A stretch of 15,366 nucleotides of DNA from an uncultured Collinsella sp. (lineage in GTDB: Bacteria; Actinomycetota; Coriobacteriia; Coriobacteriales; Coriobacteriaceae). The number at the start of each line of letters is the position of its first letter. Positions within the stretch are counted from its first letter, which is position 1. Shown one piece after another: positions 6,280 to 12,185 of this stretch. Location: the NCBI GenBank assembly GCA_902469555.1, contig CABRDB010000107.1, positions 1-15,366 on the forward strand. Direction: 5' to 3'. The translations under genes and the position numbers were made by a program. The notes under the pieces are model-generated. The model saw nothing but the letters and a program-made list of their open reading frames with translations. It ran no database searches and was not told the DNA's origin.

Positions 6280-7659
6280 ATGGATACTCAGACCACAACA
6301 TATTCCGATGACGAGCTGACCGCAGCGCTTGCCGAACATCTGGCGTCGCTCGATCGCGACGACAGCTATCGCGTGGAGCGTGTACTTAAGCGCTCGTCCG
6401 TTGAAACAACCGAGCTCGTGTACTTTGAAGGAACCGGTGGTGGTTCGCTCGGCCCCTTTGTCCGTAAACGCATCGATGCCTCGGCTCAAATCGGCGGGGC
6501 ATACGAGCGTCTGTTTGCCGCTCAGCGGGCAGGCAGGCGTTTTGAGCACCTGCCCAGAATCGTCGATTGTCGTCGTGTGGGCGACGAGCTCAACGTGGTT
6601 ATGGAATACATCGAAGGGGAGACGCTCGGGGTGCTGGTGGACCGTCTGGGAGCCACCCCCGATTATGCGCGTGAATTGTATCCTGCCCTATGCGATGCCG
6701 TGGGCGAACTCCACGCCGGTTTTGCAATGGCGGGGGAGACGTCGGCGCCGGTGATCCATCGCGACCTCAAACCGTCGAATATCATCGTGACGGGTGCGAA
6801 CTGTACGCTCGATGAGGGCCTGACGTTTTCGTCGCTGGTGATTATCGACTTGGGGATCGCGCGCGTATGGCGCGATGGCGCCGATGCCGACACCGTCAAG
6901 TTTGGCACGCGACCCTATGCGCCGCCCGAGCAGTATGGGTTTGGGCAGACGAGTGTGCGCAGCGACGTCTACGCACTTGGCGCCCTGTTGTTCTTCTGCT
7001 TGACGGGAGTCGACCCTAAACCAGGGCTCGACATGCGCGAGCAATGCGAGGCGCGTGGCATTCCCACTCCACTTGCCGATGCCGTCTGCATGTCGATGGC
7101 GCTCGACCCGGCCAAGCGTTTTGCGAGTGCGGAAGCGTTGGGACGGGCGACGCGCTCGGCATACGATCTGAGCCGCCCCGTGCGGCCTCCTACACCTGCG
7201 CCTGTCCGTACTCCGGCCTCGGAGACGGTGTTGACGCTCCAAGGGCTCCAGAACCCCGCAGGGCTTCCTAGGCCTGCCGCCTCCGCTGCATGCGGTCTGC
7301 TCTCTCGCGTTCCGGAGTCTCTGGGGCGCATTTGGAATGCGCTCGTCTGCTTCTCGCTACTTGTGTTCTTTGCCGGAAGTCACTTTGCCGTCTTTCACCC
7401 CACGGGAGCAAACCAAAGCTACCCGACGTGGCTTCTCATAATCGAGTATTTTTTCTTTGTCGATGGCCTTATGGTGCTTATGCATTTTGCGCTGCTCGAT
7501 AAGCGCCGTCTTCGTCGGCGATTCGCACTGCTCGACAGCCATCGCGGCAAGAAACTCGCGAAACTCTGGCTCAAGGCATTGGGTGTGCTGCTCCTATGCA
7601 TGATCGTCATAGTCGCGATTGCCAATGCGACCGGCGTCGTCGATACCTCCGCTACCTAA
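6280..7659 (+). CDS. Membrane-bound Ser/Thr protein kinase
   Basis: This is a 459-residue Hanks-type kinase. Seen: candidate ATP-binding K63 (FVRKRID), hinge MEYIEGETL (108-116), catalytic loop HRDLKPSN (160-167), metal loop DLG in place of DFG (190-192), activation/P+1 region GTRPYAPPEQYG (209-220) and SDVYALG (228-234). After a Pro-rich linker (about 300-335) come hydrophobic segments at about 352-372, 382-404 and 432-452, so the kinase is held at the membrane by its C-terminus, with no PASTA or other sensor domain. The start is uncertain: GTG 6250, ATG 6268, 6271 and 6280 share the frame; 6280 is chosen because a TATGAT box ends 7 nt before it. It is paired with the HTH gene upstream and converges on the hydrolase gene across a shared terminator. 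Confidence 0.88.
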   Translation: MDTQTTTYSDDELTAALAEHLASLDRDDSYRVERVLKRSSVETTELVYFEGTGGGSLGPFVRKRIDASAQIGGAYERLFAAQRAGRRFEHLPRIVDCRRVGDELNVVMEYIEGETLGVLVDRLGATPDYARELYPALCDAVGELHAGFAMAGETSAPVIHRDLKPSNIIVTGANCTLDEGLTFSSLVIIDLGIARVWRDGADADTVKFGTRPYAPPEQYGFGQTSVRSDVYALGALLFFCLTGVDPKPGLDMREQCEARGIPTPLADAVCMSMALDPAKRFASAEALGRATRSAYDLSRPVRPPTPAPVRTPASETVLTLQGLQNPAGLPRPAASAACGLLSRVPESLGRIWNALVCFSLLVFFAGSHFAVFHPTGANQSYPTWLLIIEYFFFVDGLMVLMHFALLDKRRLRRRFALLDSHRGKKLAKLWLKALGVLLLCMIVIVAIANATGVVDTSAT

Positions 7660-7663
7660 AAGA

Positions 7664-7686
7664 AAAGGGCCCCATTGGGGCCCTTT
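7664..7686. terminator. Bidirectional terminator between kinase and hydrolase
   Basis: Perfect 10 bp arms AAAGGGCCCC / GGGGCCCTTT around ATT lie between two convergent genes. The T-rich tail (TTTTCTTTT) is on the minus strand, so it ends the hydrolase transcript best. Confidence 0.88.
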
Positions 7687-7696
7687 GCAGTTGCGC

Positions 7697-8830
7697 TTAG
7701 ATGCGGTTCATCTGAGCGGCGACTTTGTTGTACCAGTCCTGCCACGTGGGCGGGCAGTACTTTTTGGCCGCTGCCGGGGTAAGGGTGGAGCCGTAGTTGG
7801 CGCCCAGATAGGCAACGTGAGCGGAGATGCCCTCGCTCCAGCTGCCAAAGCTGCGCCAACCGCCGCCACGGGCACTCCAGCCCCAGGCGTTGTAAGAATT
7901 GGCGCAATAAGCACCCTTGGTGCTCTCGATGCAGGCGATGGCGGGGGACCAACGGGGGTCGACACCGGTATTCCAAGCGGCGACGGCAAAGTTATAGCCC
8001 TGGCCTGCCATGGGGGAGCCGGCGAGATAATTGTCGATGCGGCCCGTCCACTCATTAATGAACGAATCGTAATCGGAGCTACCGGTATTGGCGTTGTTCA
8101 CCGTGGTGTCGATGGTGGTGTTGGTGTTGGTGGCCTGGCTGCTGGAATTGCTGCCGCTTACGCCCTCGCCCGAGAGCTTCTCGGCGGCAGCGGCCTTATC
8201 GGCCTCAAGCTTGGCAAGCTCGGCGGCATTTTCCTGCTCGGCTTTTGCCTGTGCCTCGCTGCGGAGCTGCTGGGCCTGAGCCAACGCATCCTCGGCGTTT
8301 TTCTGCTCTGCCTCAAGCTGAGACTTGGCCTGCTGGAGCTCAGCCTTGTTCTGCTCGAGTTCGGTTTGCATGTTATTAAGCTGTTCGATCTCGTCGACGC
8401 TCGAGCTCGTGATCTGGTTGGTGTATTTGCAGGTCGTGATGAACTCACCCAGGCTCTGCGCGTTGACCAGGAAGCTCACGATGGGGTTGGTGCCCTTCTG
8501 ATACTTGTACAGATCGCGCATGGCGGAGCTTGCTTTGGCCTGCTGCTCGGGAAGCTTAGCCTCGATTTCCTCGATGCTTGCCTCATTGGAGTCAATCTGC
8601 TTTTGCAGGTCATCGAGTTTGGTGCGGGCGTCGTTGTAGGCGCTCGTGGCGGCTTCGATCTTCTGCTGGGCTGCGGAAAGCTGGTCCTGCGTTGCCTGCG
8701 AGGCGGCATACGCCGCAACGGGGGAGAGCATCGGCGTGGCCGTCAGCGCAACGGCGAGCGCGGCGCTCGTGATGATACGAGCCGGCTTCGACGCAATGAG
8801 CGCTGCGGTGCGATGATTCGAATGCTGCAT
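7697..8830 (-). CDS. Secreted coiled-coil peptidoglycan hydrolase with lysozyme-like C-terminal domain
   Basis: A 377-residue exported protein. The signal peptide ends in PVAAYA (cleavage after about residue 42). Residues about 45-220 form a long Ala/Gln/Glu coiled coil with the segment RDLYKYQKGTNPIVSFLVNA, which resembles the PcsB/CwlO-type regulatory coiled coils controlled by FtsEX. A Ser/Asn/Thr-rich linker (222-250) leads to a C-terminal domain (about 255-377) with VDPRWSPAIACIESTKGAYC and NAWGW, typical of lysozyme/transglycosylase-like folds; E302 is the candidate catalytic acid and C300/C309 may pair. The start is set at the ATG with AGAGGGA 6 nt upstream; a TTG at 8845 is in frame but poorer. 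It is divergent from the D-aspartate ligase, which supports a shared wall theme. The exact bond cut is not known. Confidence 0.86.
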   Translation of the reverse strand: MQHSNHRTAALIASKPARIITSAALAVALTATPMLSPVAAYAASQATQDQLSAAQQKIEAATSAYNDARTKLDDLQKQIDSNEASIEEIEAKLPEQQAKASSAMRDLYKYQKGTNPIVSFLVNAQSLGEFITTCKYTNQITSSSVDEIEQLNNMQTELEQNKAELQQAKSQLEAEQKNAEDALAQAQQLRSEAQAKAEQENAAELAKLEADKAAAAEKLSGEGVSGSNSSSQATNTNTTIDTTVNNANTGSSDYDSFINEWTGRIDNYLAGSPMAGQGYNFAVAAWNTGVDPRWSPAIACIESTKGAYCANSYNAWGWSARGGGWRSFGSWSEGISAHVAYLGANYGSTLTPAAAKKYCPPTWQDWYNKVAAQMNRI

Positions 8831-8872
8831 CCAGTCCCTCTGCAATCAATCGTAGGTTATGGTTCGAACGGT

Positions 8873-8878
8873 ATTCTA
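8873..8878 (-). promoter_or_regulatory. -10 box TAGAAT for the hydrolase gene
   Basis: Minus-strand TAGAAT lies about 43 bp before the ATG. The expected -35 area falls in the AACTTGA-type repeats at 8894-8903, with no good TTGACA at 16-18 bp; TTCAAG fits only at 19 bp. Confidence 0.45.
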
Positions 8879-8893
8879 CTACTGCTTTCGACC

Positions 8894-8937
8894 TCAACTT
8901 GAACCTTAAAGGTTCCAAAGGGTCAAGTTGAACTTGA
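8894..8937. promoter_or_regulatory. Operator cluster: two perfect 15 bp palindromes
   Basis: GAACCTTAAAGGTTC (8901-8915) and TCAAGTTGAACTTGA (8923-8937) are each perfect 7+1+7 palindromes with centres 22 bp apart, about two helical turns. TCAACTTGA at 8894-8902 is another copy of the half-site. They lie in the divergent region between hydrolase and ligase, on the -35 side of the hydrolase promoter. MerR/SoxR-like dimers bind dyads of this look, but no regulator gene is in the window. Confidence 0.5.
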
Positions 8938-9002
8938 GACTTTGGCTTTGACCTGCAGTTATGATGAATTGTTGAGAAACCATAGAGTTCAACTTTAACG
9001 TT

Positions 9003-9077
9003 ACGGGGGCCTGTTTGCGGACGGGCTTTCGGCCGTGAAAGCTATCTCAACAGGGGGTTTGCAGCTACAAGGCCCCA
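9003..9077. other. Non-coding segment with nested inverted repeats
   Basis: Inverted pairs seen: GGGGCCT (9006-9012) with AGGCCCC (9070-9076), CCTGTT with AACAGG, and GCTTTC with GAAAGC (loop GGCCGT). They could form a folded RNA or DNA structure of about 70 nt. No U-tract and no riboswitch class that I recognise. The rest of the roughly 395 bp gap (8831-9225) holds the operator cluster, the ligase promoter and nothing else I can name. Confidence 0.3.
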
Positions 9078-9163
9078 TCGCGGTGAGTGCGGCCTTTATG
9101 CTGGATGATTACGTCGATTGCCATAGATACGGTGGAGCTTTGGGCACCGGCGGCTCGGCACGC

Positions 9164-9169
9164 TAGAAT
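9164..9169 (+). promoter_or_regulatory. -10 box TAGAAT for the D-aspartate ligase
   Basis: TAGAAT lies 56 bp before the ATG, with TTGGGC at 18 bp upstream as a weak -35. The predicted start point falls on the TTGCGCAA motif at 9177-9184. Confidence 0.45.
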
Positions 9170-9176
9170 AAATCAG

Positions 9177-9184
9177 TTGCGCAA
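9177..9184. promoter_or_regulatory. TTGCGCAA palindrome at the ligase transcription start
   Basis: An 8 bp perfect palindrome begins 8 nt after the -10 box. The same octamer is found at nearly the same place before the racemase (10539-10546), so it is a candidate shared operator. Confidence 0.4.
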
Positions 9185-9225
9185 AGACCGCCCGTTGTGT
9201 GGGCAGTTCATGATAGGAAGTTTCC

Positions 9226-10482
9226 ATGGCATTGCAGTTTACAGAGCGCGAGTTCATTCCCGTGCTGCTCGGAGGCGACATCAACGCCTATTCGGTGGCG
9301 CGCGCCTTCTACGAAGAGTACCAGGTCAAGAGTCTGGTCTTTGGCAAGTACCAGACGGGTCCCGCGTACCGCAGCCAGATTATCGACTACACGCCCAACG
9401 TGGATATCGACACCATGCCCGTGATGCTCAGGACCGTCAACGGCATTGCCCAAGCGCATGCCGATAAGACGATTGTCCTTGTGGGCTGTGGCGATAACTA
9501 TGTTGCCCTTGTGGCTCAGGCCAAGGATGCCCATGAGTTGGCGGATAACATCGTCGCGCCTTACGCTCCCTACAGCATGCTTGAGCAGTGTCAGAAGAAG
9601 GAGATCTTCTACGAGCTGTGCGAGAAGCATGGCGTGCCCTATCCGCATACCTTTACTTTCACCATGGCGATGCTGAATGCCCAAGGCGAGGCACCTGCCG
9701 AAGTGCTCGACCAGATCGATTTTCCCTACCCGATGATTCTGAAGCCTTCTGACGGCATCATGTGGTGGCAGCACGAGTTCGAGGGCCAGAAAAAGGCCTA
9801 TGAGATTGCCGACCGTGCCGAGCTGGAACAGGTCATTCGCGACTCGTATGCCAGCGGCTACACCGACGACCTGATCTTGCAGGATCGCGTGCCCGGCAAC
9901 GACGAGTACATGCGCGTGCTCACCAGCTATTCCGACCGCAACGGAAAGGTCCGCATGATGTGCCTGGGTCACGTGCTGCTCGAGGAGCATCAGCCTCACG
10001 GTGTCGGCAACCACGCCTGCATCATCACCGAGCCCAATGACGAGCTCATGGGCGGCGTGCGCAAGTTGCTCGAGGACCTTCACTTTGTGGGCTATTCCAA
10101 CTTTGACGTTAAGTACGACGAGCGCGACGGCTCGTTTAAGTTCTTCGATTTCAACACGCGCCAAGGTCGCAGCAACTACTACGTCACCAACAGCGGCTTT
10201 AACGTTGCCAAGTATGTGGTGGACGAGTATGTGTTCAACCGCCCGTTTGAGCCGGAGTTTGTGACGACGCAGGACGAGGCGCTGTGGATGGTCGTTCCCA
10301 TGGCCGTCGTCGACAAGTACGTCAAGGATCCCGAGCTGCGCGCTAAGGTGCATCGCCTGGACAAGGAAGGCAAGGGCGCCGACCCTTCGTTTATGAAGGG
10401 CGACTTTGTCTTTAACCGCTGGCTGCGCATGTGGCACACCAAGCTGCGCCACTTTAAGCTGTTCAAGACGTATTACAAGTAG
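9226..10482 (+). CDS. D-aspartate ligase (ATP-grasp, Aslfm-like)
   Basis: A 418-residue ATP-grasp enzyme that closely resembles the Enterococcus faecium D-aspartate ligase as I know it. It shares REFIPVLLGGDINAYSVARAFYE at the N-terminus (8-30), LVGCGDNYVALV (85-96), LKPSDG with K173, QDRVPGNDEYMRVL (219-232), RMMCLGHVLLEE (243-254) and the metal/nucleotide end FFDFNTRQGRSNYYVT (306-321). Known members activate D-Asp to an acyl phosphate and attach it to the side-chain amino group of residue 3 (Lys) of the wall precursor, giving the D-Asp cross-bridge; action on the cytoplasmic precursor is expected. The aspartate racemase directly downstream strongly supports this role. The ribosome site AGGAAG lies 6 nt before the ATG. 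Confidence 0.92.
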   Translation: MALQFTEREFIPVLLGGDINAYSVARAFYEEYQVKSLVFGKYQTGPAYRSQIIDYTPNVDIDTMPVMLRTVNGIAQAHADKTIVLVGCGDNYVALVAQAKDAHELADNIVAPYAPYSMLEQCQKKEIFYELCEKHGVPYPHTFTFTMAMLNAQGEAPAEVLDQIDFPYPMILKPSDGIMWWQHEFEGQKKAYEIADRAELEQVIRDSYASGYTDDLILQDRVPGNDEYMRVLTSYSDRNGKVRMMCLGHVLLEEHQPHGVGNHACIITEPNDELMGGVRKLLEDLHFVGYSNFDVKYDERDGSFKFFDFNTRQGRSNYYVTNSGFNVAKYVVDEYVFNRPFEPEFVTTQDEALWMVVPMAVVDKYVKDPELRAKVHRLDKEGKGADPSFMKGDFVFNRWLRMWHTKLRHFKLFKTYYK

Positions 10483-10491
10483 ATGAGTGCG

Positions 10492-10521
10492 GCGCCCGTC
10501 CGGTTTACATCGGGCGGGCGC
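10492..10521 (+). other. Perfect 11 bp hairpin between ligase and racemase
   Basis: GCGCCCGTCCG (10492-10502) pairs with CGGGCGGGCGC (10511-10521), including one G-U, around an 8-nt loop. It follows the ligase stop by 9 bp, has no U-tract and ends 3 nt before TATGAT. It may attenuate read-through or stabilise the ligase mRNA end. Confidence 0.55.
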
Positions 10522-10546
10522 GGGTATGATACGCGCAATTGCGCAA
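10504..10546 (+). promoter_or_regulatory. Internal promoter and operator candidate before the racemase
   Basis: TTTACA (10504-10509, inside the hairpin loop) and TATGAT (10525-10530) are separated by 15 bp, a short spacer. Just after it comes the perfect 12 bp palindrome GCGCAATTGCGC (10533-10544), overlapping the octamer TTGCGCAA (10539-10546) that is also found at the ligase start. Confidence 0.45.
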
Positions 10547-10566
10547 GCGTCACCAAGGAGGCGGCG

Positions 10567-11313
10567 ATGGAAAAGCTGGGAGTTATCGGCGGCATGGGCG
10601 CCGAGGCCACGTCGTATTACTACGACCAGGTGGTGCGCCATACGGCTGCTGCCTGCGATCAGGAACATATCGACATGGTGGTGCTCTCCAAGTCGACCAT
10701 GCCCGACCGCACGCTTGCCATTAAGACCGGCGAGCATGCCAAGCTGCTGGCGACCATGAAAGAGTGTGCCCAGGCACTCGAGTCGCTGGGCTGTGCGCAC
10801 ATTGCCATTCCCTGCAACACGTCGCACTACTTCTACGACCAGATCCAGTCGTTTACGAAGGTGCCGATTATCCACATGCCGCGTGAGTCGGTGCGCTATG
10901 CCCTTGCGGGTGCGGTGATGGGGGAGTGCGAGTTCGACCCCAACCTGAGTATGCCGGCCGAGCCGGTGCACAAGATTGGCATTATGGGCACCGACGGAAC
11001 CGTGGGCGCGGGCGTCTACGGCCGCGAATGCGAGGCTGCGGGTGTTGAGGTCGTCTATCCCAGCGAGAAACGTCAGAACGATGTGATGTCGCTTATCTAC
11101 GATGATGTGAAAGCCGGACGTGAGCCCGATATGGATAAGTTCGACCGCGTGATGTGGGAGTTCGCCCGTAGCGGCTGCGACCGTGTCATTCTGGCCTGCA
11201 CCGAGCTATCGGTGCTGCAGAAGTATCGAGAGATGCCCGAGATCACCCTCGATGCCATGGATGTCCTGGTGCGCGAATCCATCATCCGCAGCGGCGCCCC
11301 CTACCGCCTCTAG
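10567..11313 (+). CDS. racD: Aspartate/glutamate racemase family protein, probable aspartate racemase
   Basis: A 248-residue PLP-independent racemase. It has the N-terminal GVIGGMGAEAT (5-15) and the two catalytic cysteines in their usual settings, C83 in PCNTSH and C211 in ACTELS, so the two-base mechanism should be intact. In E. faecium the racemase and the D-Asp ligase are also neighbours; here it would supply D-Asp to the ligase 84 bp upstream. Substrate choice (Asp rather than Glu or another amino acid) is inferred from this context. The frame is open back to 10483, but the ATG at 10567 has an ideal AAGGAGG 6 nt upstream, and the earlier part overlaps the hairpin and promoter, so the short form is chosen. 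Confidence 0.92.
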   Translation: MEKLGVIGGMGAEATSYYYDQVVRHTAAACDQEHIDMVVLSKSTMPDRTLAIKTGEHAKLLATMKECAQALESLGCAHIAIPCNTSHYFYDQIQSFTKVPIIHMPRESVRYALAGAVMGECEFDPNLSMPAEPVHKIGIMGTDGTVGAGVYGRECEAAGVEVVYPSEKRQNDVMSLIYDDVKAGREPDMDKFDRVMWEFARSGCDRVILACTELSVLQKYREMPEITLDAMDVLVRESIIRSGAPYRL

Positions 11314-11319
11314 CTTCCG

Positions 11320-11347
11320 ACCTGTCAAAAAGGGACAGGTTAATTTT
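11320..11347 (+). terminator. Terminator after the racemase
   Basis: ACCTGTC / GACAGGT (11320-11326, 11334-11340) with a 7-nt loop, followed by TAATTTT, 7 nt after the stop codon. Confidence 0.65.
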
Positions 11348-11372
11348 GGTAGGTTTTATCTGATGAAACAGT

Positions 11373-11410
11373 AAAGGCCTCGGCTCGTTTGGTGCGAGCC
11401 GAGGCCTTTT
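11373..11410. terminator. Strong bidirectional terminator between racemase and ecfT
   Basis: Perfect 15 bp arms AAAGGCCTCGGCTCG / CGAGCCGAGGCCTTT around TTTGGTG, with T-runs on both sides, between two convergent genes. Confidence 0.92.
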
Positions 11411-11438
11411 GCGTTGGGCGGTTGCTGCCGGTGGCGAA

Positions 11439-12185
11439 CTAGAACAGGAAGCCGATGGCGATGAGGGCGATGCTGACGATGAGCACGGCGATGTCCAGGC
11501 CCTTGATGGGGTAGCGCTTGTACGAGCTGGCGCGTGTACGCAGATAGAAGCCGCGCTGTTCTGCCGCCAAGGCTGTGGCATCGGTCTTGCCCACGCTCGA
11601 GATGAGCAGTGGCACGCACAGTGGCAGCATGAGCTTAAGCTTCTTGATGGGGTTCTTGGTGTCGTACTCGACGCCGCGTGCGGTCTGCGCTTCCATGATG
11701 GCGTTCATCTCCTGACCAAACACCGGCACAAAGCGTAGCGCCGTGGTAAAGGTGAAGGCATAGCGATACGGCACGTGCAGCACCTCGACGCAGGCGTTGG
11801 CAAGGTCGTTGAGCTTGGTCACCATGAGCATGAGGATGAGCGGTAACGCCACACCCAGCAGGCGCAGACAGGCCTTCGATCCTGTGATGAGGCCCGTGTC
11901 GGTGATAAAGCCCCACACAACGTTGCCATCGCGCATAAAGGCCAGCTGGAGCACCAGCATGATAAGCGCGAGCGGAATCAGCAACTTGAGCAGCGAGAAC
12001 AGACGGTCGACGACACCGGCATAGGCACCCAGCGCAAGGGTGAGTGCCAAAAAGCCCAGCAGCGCCACGTAGGTGTCGGACAAGAAGATGCCGACGATGA
12101 TGGCGGCGGCGAGGCCCAGTTTGACGACGGGGTTCAGGCGATGCAGTAGCGTATCGCCCGGCATGTAGTCGATGACGTTAACCAC
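11439..12185 (-). CDS. ecfT: ECF transporter T component (EcfT)
   Basis: A 248-residue integral membrane subunit that couples the ATPase to the substrate-binding S component. It shows the family's N-terminal pattern VIDYMPGDTLLHRLNPVVKL, four to six hydrophobic segments, and the two cytoplasmic Ala-Arg-Gly-type coupling signatures AQTARG and AAEQRGF (second one with Gln where Ala/Glu-Ala is common). The start is set at the GTG at 12183-12185, 10 nt after AAGGAG and overlapping the ATPase gene by 8 bp; the ATG at 12218 would add 11 residues but has no better site and is not family-like. It is the last gene of the S - A - T operon. Identity is secure. Confidence 0.92.
   Translation of the reverse strand: MVNVIDYMPGDTLLHRLNPVVKLGLAAAIIVGIFLSDTYVALLGFLALTLALGAYAGVVDRLFSLLKLLIPLALIMLVLQLAFMRDGNVVWGFITDTGLITGSKACLRLLGVALPLILMLMVTKLNDLANACVEVLHVPYRYAFTFTTALRFVPVFGQEMNAIMEAQTARGVEYDTKNPIKKLKLMLPLCVPLLISSVGKTDATALAAEQRGFYLRTRASSYKRYPIKGLDIAVLIVSIALIAIGFLF

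Noticed and set aside
7619..8902. Plus-strand frame of 427 residues over the hydrolase gene
   Set aside because: Gly/Leu-rich antisense of the coiled-coil gene; crosses the terminator at 7664-7686 and has no ribosome site.
8948..8965. TTGACC followed by TATGAT as a rightward promoter
   Set aside because: Only 6 bp separate the boxes, far from the usual 16-18 bp.
9035..9166. Short plus-strand frame of 43 codons (GTG start) before the ligase
   Set aside because: No ribosome site, overlaps the inverted repeats and its stop overlaps the ligase -10 box; no family resemblance.
10483..10566. N-terminal extension of the racemase from the ATG at 10483
   Set aside because: It would translate the hairpin and promoter region, and the ATG at 10567 has an ideal ribosome site and starts right at the family's N-terminus.
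9208..10971. Long minus-strand open frame (587 residues) opposite ligase and racemase
   Set aside because: It is the mirror frame of high-GC coding sequence, crosses two well-supported genes and shows no family motif.
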